DNA of 15,215 nucleotides, taken from NCBI GenBank assembly GCA_002721875.1, contig PBLU01000028.1, forward strand, positions 1 to 15,215, given 5' to 3'. Below, piece by piece: positions 1-8,323 of the stretch. Position 1 is the first letter of the stretch; each line of letters starts with the position of its first letter. The stretch comes from Chloroflexota bacterium (GTDB lineage Bacteria > Chloroflexota > Dehalococcoidia > UBA1151 > TMED-70). The notes beneath the pieces are model-generated. The model had not been told where the DNA came from. It saw only the letters and a program-made list of their open reading frames with translations, and did not search any database. Made by a program: the position numbers and the translations under genes.

Positions 1-399
1 CAACTCAAGAATATTTATGATAAATATGGTGGTAATGTTATAGGCTTAAATAAATTGAAGAATAATGAAATAGATAAGAAGGGTATTGTAAGTTTTACAG
101 AAGATAAAGACAGATATAAGATTGATATGCTAGTAGAAAAGCCAAAAATTGGTGATGCTCCTTCAAATATTGGTATTCTAGGAAGATACATATTTGAATA
201 TTCAATTTTTGATTCCATTCCAGATGAATCAGATAGTGAAATAAATGTTACAGACGCTATGATGAACTGCATTGATAAAATTCCCGTATCAGGCAAAATA
301 CTAGATGGATATCATTTTGATACAGGAAATCCTAAAGGAATGGTTAGAGCTTCTAATTTTTTTATAAAGAACTCTAAATTAATTCTTGAAGATTACTAA
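1..399 (+). CDS. galU: UTP--glucose-1-phosphate uridylyltransferase, C-terminal part (5' truncated by window edge)
   Basis: The last 132 residues of a gene that starts outside the window; the frame is open from base 1 and ends with TAA. GalU makes UDP-glucose from UTP and glucose-1-phosphate in the cytoplasm, feeding cell-envelope polysaccharide and nucleotide-sugar synthesis. The visible part carries the family's conserved LVEKP segment (visible residues 44-48, with the substrate-binding Lys), followed by APSNIGILGRY (53-63), a D-A stretch matching the usual 'LTDAI' (here NVTDAM), and GYHFDTGNPKGM, which corresponds to the YDxGxxxGy motif. These together favour GalU over RfbA-type dTTP transferases, though a related nucleotidyltransferase cannot be excluded without the N-terminus. 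Its stop overlaps the stop of convergent lepA by 4 bp, leaving no room for an intergenic terminator. Confidence 0.85.
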   Translation, partial: QLKNIYDKYGGNVIGLNKLKNNEIDKKGIVSFTEDKDRYKIDMLVEKPKIGDAPSNIGILGRYIFEYSIFDSIPDESDSEINVTDAMMNCIDKIPVSGKILDGYHFDTGNPKGMVRASNFFIKNSKLILEDY

Positions 400-2201
400 T
401 CGAGTTTTAATACAGCCATAAATGCCTCTTGAGGTACTTCGACTGCCCCTATCATTTTCATTCTTCTTTTTTTACCCTTTGATTGCTGTTCCAAAAGTTT
501 TCTCTTTCGAGTTATATCACCACCATAACACTTAGCTAAAACATTTTTTCTTAAGGCACTTATATTCTCTCGTGCTATAATTTTTCCTCCTATGGCAGCT
601 TGAACTGGCACTTGGAACATTTGTCTTGGTATTAATTCTTTAAGCTTACTTACTAATTCTCTACCTTTATATGGAGCTTTGCTTTTCTCAGTTATCAAGG
701 AAAGAGAATCTACATTCTCATGATTAACTAAGACATCTAATTTTACAAGATTAGCGTTTCTTTCATCTAATATTTCATAATCCATCGAAGCATATCCTGA
801 GGAGCAAGATTTAAGGCCATCAAAAAAATCTATTAAAATTTCTGATAATGGAAGATAATGAGTAATAATAACTCTTTGAGATGATAAATTTTTTGAATTT
901 TGGATGTAATCGATTTGCCCAAACTCTCCCCTTTTTGAAGAAAGAAATTCAGTAACTTTTCCAATGTATTCATCAGGTGTAATTATTGTAATCTTTACCC
1001 AAGGTTCTGTTATACGGTCAATTAATTGAGTTGATGGCCATTCTGATGGGTTTTGTATTTTAGTTATTTCTCCTGATTTTAAGTAAACAGTATGAGTTAC
1101 ACTAGGTGCAGTTGTTATAAGTTCGAGATCATATTCTCGTTCTAATCTTTCTTGAATTATTTCCATATGAAGCATTCCTAAAAATCCACACCTATATCCA
1201 AAACCTAAAGCAGCAGAAGTTTCAGGTTCATAAACTAAACTCGGATCATTTAGATAAAGTTTATCAAGAGCATCTCTTAGATCTTGATATTTATCAGAAT
1301 CTACTGGATATAAGCCAGTATAAACAGTAGGAACAGATTCCTTATACCCCAACAATGGTGAATCATTTTTATTATCTATACTTGTAATTGTGTCACCAAC
1401 TTTTATATCCTTAAGATTTTTTATACCTGTTTCAATATATCCAACGAATCCTGCAGACAGTTTATTAGAAGAAACTTGATCTGGTTTTAGGTAACCTATA
1501 TCAAGCGCTTCTTGATGGGATTTGGTGCTATGAAAATATATTTTTTGACCCTTTGTAATTTCACCACTAACAATCTTTACGTATGCTATAGCTCCTTTGT
1601 ATGAATCATATTTTGAATCAAAAATTAGGGCCTTTAAATCATTACTAGAATCACTTTTAGGAGCAGGAATATTAATTATAATTTGCTCCAACAATTCTTT
1701 GACCCCTGTACCCTCTTTTGCAGAAACCATAAAAATCTCTTCTTCTTCAAAACCTAATATGTCTGTAACTTCATTGATTATTTTTTCAGTCTCAGCCAGT
1801 GGAGAATCAATTTTATTTATAACAGGAATTATTTTAAGATTTTGATCAAATGCTTGATAAACCGTTGAAATAGTTTGTGCTTGAACTCCTTGTGTTGCAT
1901 CTATCAAGAGCAATGCTCCTTCACATGCAGCTAATGATCTTGATACTTCATATGTGAAATCAACATGTCCTGGTGTATCGATTAAGTTCAATATATATTC
2001 TTCTTGATTTAAAATATAATTGAGCTGGATTGTTTGAGCTTTAATTGTTATTCCTCTTTCTCTTTCGAGATCCATAGTATCTAGAACTTGATTCTTTAGA
2101 TTCCTATCAGAAATAGCTTTTGTAAGTTCGATAAACCTATCTGCTAATGTAGATTTACCATGGTCAATGTGGGCTATTATAGAAAAATTTCTTATATTCA
2201 T
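396..2201 (-). CDS. lepA: Elongation factor 4 (LepA), back-translocating ribosomal GTPase
   Basis: A complete 601-residue LepA/EF4, normal for the family. EF4 is a ribosome-associated GTPase linked to back-translocation and 30S biogenesis. GTPase motifs are all present: G1 AHIDHGKST (residues 10-18), G2 RGITI (49-53), G3 DTPGH (75-79) and G4 NKID (129-132). The EF-G-like domains follow (YRCGFLGMLHMEI near the middle). The LepA-specific C-terminal tail ends in the basic GKKRRMK stretch followed by GAVEVPQEAF, which separates it from EF-G, TypA and RF3. The ATG at 2201 gives the standard MNIRNFSIIAHIDHGKST start. No Shine-Dalgarno sequence is visible upstream (AAAATTATAATTCTTC then ATG), unlike most genes here. 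The gene lies 97 bp downstream of the metabolic cassette and overlaps galU by 4 bp at its 3' end. Confidence 0.97.
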   Translation of the reverse strand: MNIRNFSIIAHIDHGKSTLADRFIELTKAISDRNLKNQVLDTMDLERERGITIKAQTIQLNYILNQEEYILNLIDTPGHVDFTYEVSRSLAACEGALLLIDATQGVQAQTISTVYQAFDQNLKIIPVINKIDSPLAETEKIINEVTDILGFEEEEIFMVSAKEGTGVKELLEQIIINIPAPKSDSSNDLKALIFDSKYDSYKGAIAYVKIVSGEITKGQKIYFHSTKSHQEALDIGYLKPDQVSSNKLSAGFVGYIETGIKNLKDIKVGDTITSIDNKNDSPLLGYKESVPTVYTGLYPVDSDKYQDLRDALDKLYLNDPSLVYEPETSAALGFGYRCGFLGMLHMEIIQERLEREYDLELITTAPSVTHTVYLKSGEITKIQNPSEWPSTQLIDRITEPWVKITIITPDEYIGKVTEFLSSKRGEFGQIDYIQNSKNLSSQRVIITHYLPLSEILIDFFDGLKSCSSGYASMDYEILDERNANLVKLDVLVNHENVDSLSLITEKSKAPYKGRELVSKLKELIPRQMFQVPVQAAIGGKIIARENISALRKNVLAKCYGGDITRKRKLLEQQSKGKKRRMKMIGAVEVPQEAFMAVLKLD

Positions 2202-2235
2202 GAAGAATTATAATTTTTAGTTAGTATATATTTTT

Positions 2236-2264
2236 ATTATACTTGACCAAAAAAAATATCCTAA
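2236..2264 (-). promoter_or_regulatory. Candidate promoter for lepA
   Basis: In the 97-bp gap between the TPP-enzyme gene and lepA, the minus strand has a perfect TATAAT at 2241-2236, about 35 bp before the lepA ATG. Seventeen bases upstream is TTAGGA (2264-2259), a poor -35 match. Any A/T-rich spacer can contain TATAAT by chance, so this is a suggestion that lepA can be transcribed separately from the upstream cassette, not a demonstration. Confidence 0.3.
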
Positions 2265-2298
2265 ATGAACTTATATTAGAAATTTAATAGTTTCTCTA

Positions 2299-3954
2299 TT
2301 AGTCTAACAACTCATCATGGGGTAATGTCCAAGGAGCTCTTCCAGCAAATGGCCTTGGTACTTTATTAGTATCAACCATATTTACATCAATCAATGTTGG
2401 TTTATTAGCCGCTATTGCTTCTTCAATTGCTTCATCTACTTTAGTAGGGTCATCGACAGTTATACCTTTAGCTCCATATGTTTCAGCCATTTTTGCAAAA
2501 TCAGGGTTTACAAAACTTGTTTCATAATCACCACCCCAATCTAATTCAAGGTCTCTTCTGACATTCCCATAATATCCATCATTAAATATGACACCTATAA
2601 TATTAATTCCATACTTTACTGCTGTTGATAATTCTTGAACATTATACATAAATCCACCATCACCTGATACAGAAACGACTGGAGTATCTGGTTTTGCTAC
2701 CTTAGCACCTATAGCTGTTGGAAATGCCCAACCTAGATTACCTGAATAACCAGAATCAAAATAAGTTGAAGTACTATATGTTTTGAAAGCTGCTCTTGAG
2801 TAATACCCCATTTGAGTCATATCCCAAACTGAAATGGTTTCTTTTGGCATACCATTACGCAATGAATCTAAAATATCATGTTGAGGTTGGAGCCCTTCAG
2901 ATCCAGATTCTAAAATTTCTCTTATCTTTTTTACTTTAGATGCAGGAGATTCTAGATTTGTTCCACCCATTTGGTTAGTTAAGTCTATTAATTTTCTAAT
3001 AGAAACTTTTGCATCACCAATTACAGGTAGAACATCTTTATGAAATTTTCCTATTTCAGATTTATCTATTTCAACTTGTATTTTCTTGGTATTCTCAGCT
3101 GCGGGATACCTAATGGCAAACCTTGAACCCAATATTAAAATTAAATCACTTTTTTCCATTAATTCTTTTATTTGACCTTTACCTGTAAGCCCAGAACCTA
3201 AAGAATTTGGATGTTCATCTGATATTACTCCTTTTGCTGCGGCACTGGTTATAACAGGAATATTTGTAATTTCGGATAGTTCTCTTAATTCATCCTCAGC
3301 TTCTGATCTAATTACTCCTGTTCCAGCATATATCAAGGGATTTTTAGCATTTATAATAAGTTTCACCGCTTCAGTGATTGCATCATCATTAGGTTTCATT
3401 CTTTCAAACGTAGATGCTTCTAAGAGTTGAACTTCTTCACTCTCTACCATAGTTTCTGGTGGCATTTCAATTTCAACTGGCCTTGGTCTTCCATTCTTTA
3501 GATGACTAAAAGCTTCTGAAACTCCGGATGGAATTTCATGTGGTCTTAGTAATCTTTTTTGAAATTTTGTTACAGGCTTTATTGTTTCAAGTTGATCATT
3601 AACTTCATGCAAACCACCCATATCCTTACCAATTGTAGATCTGGGTATTTGACCAGCAATCATTAATACTCTTGAGTTAGATGAATATGCTGTAGATAAT
3701 CCAGCAGCTGCGTTATAGAGTCCAGGACCAGGTACAACCATTGCTACACCAATACCTCTGCTAGCTCTAGCATATCCATCAGCCATATATGAGGTAGCCT
3801 GTTCATGTCTTGGTACAATCATTTTTATATTTTTATTTCTTCGGAGTGCATCTACTACTCCATACATTTGTACTCCAGGTAAACCAAAAATAACTTCTAC
3901 ACCTTCTCGTTCTAAAGAACTTATTAGTGCATCTCCACCAGACATCTTACTCAT
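2299..3954 (-). CDS. Thiamine-pyrophosphate-dependent enzyme, acetolactate synthase/IlvB-like (COG0028)
   Basis: A full-length 551-residue TPP enzyme of the acetolactate synthase/benzoylformate decarboxylase family, with N-terminal pyrimidine-binding, central and C-terminal PP-binding domains. The catalytic Glu that activates the cofactor is E51 in PRHEQATSYMADGYAR. The Mg/diphosphate motif is GDGG at 431-434 with the matching ND at 458-459 (FNDGYYGNV), a pattern common in uncharacterised IlvB paralogues rather than biosynthetic acetolactate synthase. Such enzymes decarboxylate or ligate 2-oxo acids; the substrate cannot be read from sequence. No ilvN-type regulatory subunit gene is adjacent, arguing against a branched-chain biosynthesis role. 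The ATG at 3954 follows AGAGGGAGAG at good spacing in the 13-bp gap after the GMC gene; Met4 is a less likely alternative start. No signal peptide; cytoplasmic. Confidence 0.85.
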   Translation of the reverse strand: MSKMSGGDALISSLEREGVEVIFGLPGVQMYGVVDALRRNKNIKMIVPRHEQATSYMADGYARASRGIGVAMVVPGPGLYNAAAGLSTAYSSNSRVLMIAGQIPRSTIGKDMGGLHEVNDQLETIKPVTKFQKRLLRPHEIPSGVSEAFSHLKNGRPRPVEIEMPPETMVESEEVQLLEASTFERMKPNDDAITEAVKLIINAKNPLIYAGTGVIRSEAEDELRELSEITNIPVITSAAAKGVISDEHPNSLGSGLTGKGQIKELMEKSDLILILGSRFAIRYPAAENTKKIQVEIDKSEIGKFHKDVLPVIGDAKVSIRKLIDLTNQMGGTNLESPASKVKKIREILESGSEGLQPQHDILDSLRNGMPKETISVWDMTQMGYYSRAAFKTYSTSTYFDSGYSGNLGWAFPTAIGAKVAKPDTPVVSVSGDGGFMYNVQELSTAVKYGINIIGVIFNDGYYGNVRRDLELDWGGDYETSFVNPDFAKMAETYGAKGITVDDPTKVDEAIEEAIAANKPTLIDVNMVDTNKVPRPFAGRAPWTLPHDELLD

Positions 3955-3967
3955 TTTTCTCTCCCTC

Positions 3968-5506
3968 TTACCATAAATCTATTATTCTTTCAGCAATAAG
4001 CATTACTGTTGCATTTGTATTCGCTCTAATGCAGTCAGGCATAATTGATGCATCGACTACCTTAAGGTTTTGAACTCCTCTAACTGAACCATCTTGATTA
4101 ACTACTGCTAAGGAATCATTCCCCATTTTACAAGTTCCACTACTATGGTGTCCTGTAACCATCTTTGTTCGCAACCATTTTTTTAGTAGTTTATCATCAT
4201 TTCTTATATTTGAGTCTGGATGATTCATTTCTCCTGCATAATTTTGGAACTCTTTATGTAGTCCGATTTTTTCGAGAATTTTTATACCTTCAACAAATCT
4301 GTTTATATCATTATCTGTACTTAAGTAATTATAATTTATCTGTGGATATGCATCTGGATTATCTTTATTTAGTGAAATCTCTCCTGAACTTTCTTCCAAA
4401 TTTAAAGTCAAATTAGCTTTAATACCATCAGGAACTTCAGGGTTTCCATTATTTTTTGTACTGGAGTTCATGTAGACAATCATATCATTTGTAAAATTAG
4501 ATTGATCTGAGGTATATCTTAATCCCATTGCTACTCTTGAATAGTTAGTAGTTGGATTAGAATAATTCTCTGAAGCTTCCCAAGCAACATAAACCATTGG
4601 ATGATCTCTTAGGTTTTTTCCAACACCTGGTAAATCAATAACCGGCTTTATGCCATGATTTATAAATTTATTAGGATCACCAACACCAGAATTTAGAAGA
4701 AGTTTTGGAGTTTCAATAGCTCCTGCTGATAGAATTATCTCATCAGTAAATAAATCAAAACTTTCTTCTCCTGATATTAATTTAAGACCTATAGCCTTAG
4801 TGTCATCAAATATAATTTCTTTTACATAAGTATTACTCTTAACATTAATATTTGGTCTATGCCTAATATCATTCAAGTATGTAATTGCTGTACTCTGTCT
4901 AACTCCATCTATTTGATTAAATCCTAGTGGACCAACTCCTGTTGAATCTGGTTTATTATGATCCGGACATGACGGGAATCCATAGTCAATACAAGAATTA
5001 TAAAATGCTCTATGAACATCATCCCATTCTGGCTTAGGAACTCTCTTTACTTTTATGTAACCTTCATTTCCATGATAATCTTCATTAGAAAAATCTAAAT
5101 CATTTTCGAATTTATTAAAGAAAGGTAAGACTTTATCAAATGACCATTTTTCATTACCAAATTCAGCCCAACGATCATAATCTTCTCTAATACCTCTTAA
5201 TAGAATTTGAGCATTGATAGATGATGAACCTCCAATAACTTTTCCTCTAGGTATTCTTATTAATGGTCCATCTTTAGTGCTTTCGGCTTTATATGCCCAA
5301 TTATGAGGATCTAGTTCTTGAGAGGCAGGCATATCTAAATTTGCATGTCCATAATAGACATTTTCTGGCATATATTCCAAATTACTATAGTCATTACCAG
5401 CTTCAATTAATAAAACATTTTTATTTGGATCTTCTGTTAAACGATTTGCTAGAATTGAACCAGCTGAACCAGAGCCAACTATGACCGTATCGTAAATATT
5501 TCTCAT
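3968..5506 (-). CDS. GMC-family FAD-dependent alcohol/choline dehydrogenase-like oxidoreductase
   Basis: A complete 512-residue glucose-methanol-choline flavoprotein. The N-terminal Rossmann dinucleotide motif is GSGSAG (11-16), with the ribose-binding Glu at 35 (LLIEAG). GMC signature 1 is RGKVIGGSSSIN (87-98) and signature 2 is GAIETPKLLLNSG in the middle. The catalytic base is His454 in HHSSGTCKMG, paired with an Asn at 496/498 near the C-terminus (RANTNAT), the His-Asn arrangement seen in choline oxidase-type enzymes. It would oxidise a primary or secondary alcohol and pass electrons on; the substrate is not determined, and a choline label would be over-precise. Its ATG shares one base with the upstream stop (TAATG) and is preceded by GGAGGG, so translation is probably coupled to the hydrolase gene. 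No signal peptide is seen. Confidence 0.9.
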   Translation of the reverse strand: MRNIYDTVIVGSGSAGSILANRLTEDPNKNVLLIEAGNDYSNLEYMPENVYYGHANLDMPASQELDPHNWAYKAESTKDGPLIRIPRGKVIGGSSSINAQILLRGIREDYDRWAEFGNEKWSFDKVLPFFNKFENDLDFSNEDYHGNEGYIKVKRVPKPEWDDVHRAFYNSCIDYGFPSCPDHNKPDSTGVGPLGFNQIDGVRQSTAITYLNDIRHRPNINVKSNTYVKEIIFDDTKAIGLKLISGEESFDLFTDEIILSAGAIETPKLLLNSGVGDPNKFINHGIKPVIDLPGVGKNLRDHPMVYVAWEASENYSNPTTNYSRVAMGLRYTSDQSNFTNDMIVYMNSSTKNNGNPEVPDGIKANLTLNLEESSGEISLNKDNPDAYPQINYNYLSTDNDINRFVEGIKILEKIGLHKEFQNYAGEMNHPDSNIRNDDKLLKKWLRTKMVTGHHSSGTCKMGNDSLAVVNQDGSVRGVQNLKVVDASIMPDCIRANTNATVMLIAERIIDLW

Positions 5507-6471
5507 TATCCCTCCAATTCATATATAGAAACAAGAAACCAAGCCGCTAATGAACCTCCACGATTATCAAAGCCATTTTCTCTTTTTCTAATCAAGTAAT
5601 CACTTAGTTTTTGAAGCGATCCTGTTCCTGTACAAGATTCATGAACTACTCCTGTATTTTCTATGTTATTATCAACAAAATTCCATGCCTTTTCAACTAT
5701 TTCCATATACTTTTCTGGAAAGTAACCTAATTTTATTCCAGAGGCTAAAGAATAACCTATCATACAAGTAGAAGTAAGTTCTTCATATGAATTTTCATCA
5801 TCAATAATTTGTCTCCATGCACCATTAATAGTTTGATACTTTATTAAAGAATCTATGTGAGAATAATGTTTATTTATTATTTCATCTAGATATTTAGAAT
5901 CTTTCATATACTTAATTGCTTCAGTTGCGCCATAGGTAGCAAAACCATTACCTCTTCCCCAAGTAAATGGAGCTACATTAGAGTGTATATAAATACCATC
6001 TTCTCTTTGCAAAGGAGAATCTAATATATGAGATGAAATAAATTTTGTATATTTTTCATCTTTCGTATGTTTATAAGCCCTTCCTAATAATGCTGAAACA
6101 AAAAATTGATCCTCTACTTGAATATTTGGGTCAAGAATAGAATTTTGAGAATCTATAAATTTATCAGACTGAAAAATTATTGGATCAATAATATTTTTTT
6201 CATTTATAATTTCAAATAAATCGTCTAACCACAGAATGCCCGATCTATTATCATTTTTCCAATCTTTATCTTCTTTATTAATTCTGCCATTTATAAGTTC
6301 GTTATAAAACTCTAAAGCAAAGTCTTTAGCTCCAGTAAAATAACCTAATTTTTCTAATCTCAATCTAGCTGATAAACCTACCCCTTGAGTATAGACCACT
6401 GTATCTGTTTTACTTCCATAAATTTGACCAAGAGTTACAGCCTTATCCAATAAAACAACTTTATCAATCAT
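5506..6471 (-). CDS. Glycoside hydrolase family 88/105-like protein (unsaturated uronyl hydrolase-like), cytoplasmic
   Basis: A 321-residue alpha/alpha-barrel type protein resembling GH105/GH88 enzymes (YteR/RhiN), which remove unsaturated uronic acids from oligosaccharides made by polysaccharide lyases. Matches include VEDQFFVSALLGRAYKHT (119-136), where D121 lines up by position with the family's catalytic Asp, and TWGRGNGF (170-177), equivalent to the WxRGNGW motif. GAWRQIIDDENSYEELTST and the late GTGS segment also match. It is somewhat shorter than typical GH105 proteins (about 350-380) and has no signal peptide, consistent with cytoplasmic action on imported fragments. The family assignment is from motif memory, and activity on unsaturated uronides is not proven: no polysaccharide lyase or sugar transporter is in the window. 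The ATG overlaps the HEPN stop by one base (TAATG) and has GAGGAA upstream. Confidence 0.65.
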   Translation of the reverse strand: MIDKVVLLDKAVTLGQIYGSKTDTVVYTQGVGLSARLRLEKLGYFTGAKDFALEFYNELINGRINKEDKDWKNDNRSGILWLDDLFEIINEKNIIDPIIFQSDKFIDSQNSILDPNIQVEDQFFVSALLGRAYKHTKDEKYTKFISSHILDSPLQREDGIYIHSNVAPFTWGRGNGFATYGATEAIKYMKDSKYLDEIINKHYSHIDSLIKYQTINGAWRQIIDDENSYEELTSTCMIGYSLASGIKLGYFPEKYMEIVEKAWNFVDNNIENTGVVHESCTGTGSLQKLSDYLIRKRENGFDNRGGSLAAWFLVSIYELEG

Positions 6472-6878
6472 TAAATTTCCTCTATCTTCTCGTTACAAAA
6501 CTTTATTACATCTTCAGCTATCTCTTTAGCCTTTAAGGAGTCATCTTTAGTAAAAATTTGAAAGGGTGAACCACTCATTGTGAATGTTGGATACCTGGTA
6601 GAAAATAAATACTTATCTAAGATAGGGCCATATGATTTTAAAAAATCAAATGTTGGATCTATTGCAATACAATCTTCTGATAAATCAGAAATAGAAGAAC
6701 CCCATACTTTATCTGTTCCCTTCAAAACTAAATATGAAACTAAAATTTTCTCTGCAGCTTGTTGAAACAAGAAACAAGAAATAGAAAAATCAGTTTCCAT
6801 TAATCTTATTGCAAGATCAAAGTCATATTTTGATTGACCGATCCATCTAAAATGCTCTTTTTGATATTTTTCATTCAT
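6471..6878 (-). CDS. HEPN-domain protein (COG2250-type) lacking the RNase motif
   Basis: A 135-residue, largely helical protein. The N-terminal helix pair, residues 8-55 (HFRWIGQSKYDFDLAIRLM, then CFLFQQAAEKILVSYL), is the hallmark of HEPN proteins. The later STRYPTF and the C-terminal AKEIAEDVIKFC helix also fit COG2250 members. HEPN proteins usually pair with an adjacent minimal nucleotidyltransferase, and that is the case here: its ATG overlaps the MNT stop in ATGA (4 bp). Many HEPN toxins are RNases with an R-x4-6-H motif. The only His in this protein is near residue 9 and no such motif exists, so an RNase toxin role is unlikely. The cellular role is unknown; a ligand-binding, scaffold or regulatory role is possible. 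It is translationally coupled to the downstream hydrolase gene. Confidence 0.75.
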   Translation of the reverse strand: MNEKYQKEHFRWIGQSKYDFDLAIRLMETDFSISCFLFQQAAEKILVSYLVLKGTDKVWGSSISDLSEDCIAIDPTFDFLKSYGPILDKYLFSTRYPTFTMSGSPFQIFTKDDSLKAKEIAEDVIKFCNEKIEEI

Positions 6879-7234
6879 GACAAAACTTCTTCTTCGTCTT
6901 GAAAAATTACTTCTAAGGAATTTATTATTGAAGTTATTGTTAAACTATTTGTTCTTAATTCATTATATTCATTTGGTGTATATACAAAAAATCTTGTATG
7001 AACAGAGGGTAGCAAATGAGTAATCCAGAATTCATCTCTATTGTGAAATTTCTCTTCAGTTTCTTGGATAATTAGTAGATCTAATGAGGTATCAGGAGAA
7101 ATTTTTCCAAGCGGATAATCTCCGAAAACACCTAAAGATTTTGCCCCAAGTTGCTTAGATTCTGTAGAAAATTTTGAAAGTTCTTTTTCTAATAAATTTT
7201 TTCTATGATTTGAAAATCCAAAGACTATTGGCAA
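6875..7234 (-). CDS. Minimal nucleotidyltransferase (MNT)-like protein with degraded catalytic signature, TTG start
   Basis: A 119-residue protein that I recognise as an MNT fold mainly from the segment GVFGDYPLGKISPDTSLDLLII (35-56; split here by residues 38-39 GD and 50-52 SLD), which parallels the GSxxxG...SDxDLLV strand-turn-strand of DNA polymerase beta-type transferases, and from its place directly upstream of a HEPN gene. The usual GS is GD and the first Asp of DxD is Ser50, leaving only D52, so nucleotidyl transfer is doubtful. The start is TTG at 7234: the only in-frame codons before it are AAA, AAT, GTT and the TAG that ends the NHL gene, and no in-frame ATG lies further inside. The Shine-Dalgarno is weak (TAGG). 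The stop overlaps the HEPN start (ATGA). It could act as the HEPN partner or as a nucleotide-binding regulator. Confidence 0.6.
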   Translation of the reverse strand: MPIVFGFSNHRKNLLEKELSKFSTESKQLGAKSLGVFGDYPLGKISPDTSLDLLIIQETEEKFHNRDEFWITHLLPSVHTRFFVYTPNEYNELRTNSLTITSIINSLEVIFQDEEEVLS

Positions 7235-7243
7235 TTTATTAAC

Positions 7244-8314
7244 CTAAACGTTATAAAGTGTAGGATGATTTGGTTGTTCAAAAATCTCATCCTTCGTCAA
7301 TGGATAGCTTTCCTTTTCATAAACTTGTATTCTGTGACATCCAAAATCTGGGATGTATATTAGATTACCGTAAGTTCTAACAGAAGCTGGAGCTCTTAAT
7401 TTTGTCCAAATTTCTCTATTAGACATTTCTCTTAATCTTAAGACTCTTGGACTAGACATAATGTATGTTTTACCTATCTTAGATAATGTAGCATCACCGG
7501 TAAATTGAGTTACGTACTTACCCTCAGGATCGTAAATTACAACTCTATCATTATCTCTATCTGCAACATATATATCACCATCGTCATCTATTGATAAACC
7601 AGCAGGACCTTTCAATTGAACATAATCTTGTCCTAATGAATTTGGTATTTCACCAAATGAATTGAGGTATTTACCTTCAGAATCATAAACACAAATTCTA
7701 TTATTTCTCCAATCAGAAACAAGAATGTGTCCAAGATGATTTACTGCAATGCCCCAAGGCATATCTAGACTATTATCACTATTATTCTCTATAACAACAC
7801 TTAATAATTTACCTGACTTATCAAACTTAACAACTCTATTATTTCCTGTATCTACAACTAAAATATTTTCTTCTTGATCAAATGCTAAACCTGCAGGAGA
7901 ATTAAGGTCACCATCACCAATCTTTTTAGTTACTGATGATGTTTCAAGTTTTGCGGTATCACCTTTTCCTGCAGCACCAATTGGCACAAAACCTTTTTCT
8001 CCATCATCAACCAAAGAATGTATACAATTGTCACCCTCATCAGATACAAATATTGTTCCTTCTGAATCTTGAATCATTTGAACAGGCCAGTTAAAGTTAC
8101 CAAAAATATCAAGATCTTCATCTTTCCAATTTATTCGTCTAATGTGTCCACCGTTTCCATCAGCTCTGATTAGGACATAAAGTACTTCATTTGATTCAAC
8201 CATGTCCATACAATAAGTTGTTACCCTTCTCATACCTAAGGTTTCTTTATATTTATAACCACCTCTAAGTATTGCGAATGGAGGCTGTTTTATTTTATCT
8301 TTTTGTTGAGTCAT
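7244..8314 (-). CDS. NHL-repeat beta-propeller protein
   Basis: A 356-residue protein with several NHL-type repeats. The clearest are SPAGLAFDQEENILVVDTGN then NRVVKFD; MPWGIAVNHLGHILVSDWRN then NRICVYD; and GPAGLSIDDDGDIYVADRDN then DRVVIYD. A weaker one near the N-terminus has GTIFVSDEGDNCIHSL, and another is near the C-terminus (NLIYIPDFGCHRIQVYE). This implies a five- or six-bladed propeller, a scaffold for protein, RNA or small-molecule binding and in some enzymes a lyase or lactonase. No catalytic domain is fused and no signal peptide or membrane helix is visible. The ATG at 8314 lies 9 bp after the DUF1501 stop, with AGGAA overlapping that stop. Position suggests it works with the DUF1800/DUF1501 pair; the actual partner is unknown. 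Confidence 0.85.
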   Translation of the reverse strand: MTQQKDKIKQPPFAILRGGYKYKETLGMRRVTTYCMDMVESNEVLYVLIRADGNGGHIRRINWKDEDLDIFGNFNWPVQMIQDSEGTIFVSDEGDNCIHSLVDDGEKGFVPIGAAGKGDTAKLETSSVTKKIGDGDLNSPAGLAFDQEENILVVDTGNNRVVKFDKSGKLLSVVIENNSDNSLDMPWGIAVNHLGHILVSDWRNNRICVYDSEGKYLNSFGEIPNSLGQDYVQLKGPAGLSIDDDGDIYVADRDNDRVVIYDPEGKYVTQFTGDATLSKIGKTYIMSSPRVLRLREMSNREIWTKLRAPASVRTYGNLIYIPDFGCHRIQVYEKESYPLTKDEIFEQPNHPTLYNV

Positions 8315-8323
8315 AATATTTTC

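Noticed and set aside
15..296. Minus-strand open frame opposite galU
   Set aside because: The plus strand carries recognisable GalU motifs throughout; the reverse frame is hydrophobic shadow sequence.
2299..3954. Annotating the TPP enzyme as biosynthetic acetolactate synthase (ilvB)
   Set aside because: No adjacent ilvN or ilvC, and the FNDxxYGNV block is typical of other COG0028 paralogues.
6471..7234. Calling the HEPN/MNT pair a toxin-antitoxin or defence module
   Set aside because: Catalytic motifs of both proteins are missing and the genes sit in the middle of a metabolic cassette, with no defence genes nearby.
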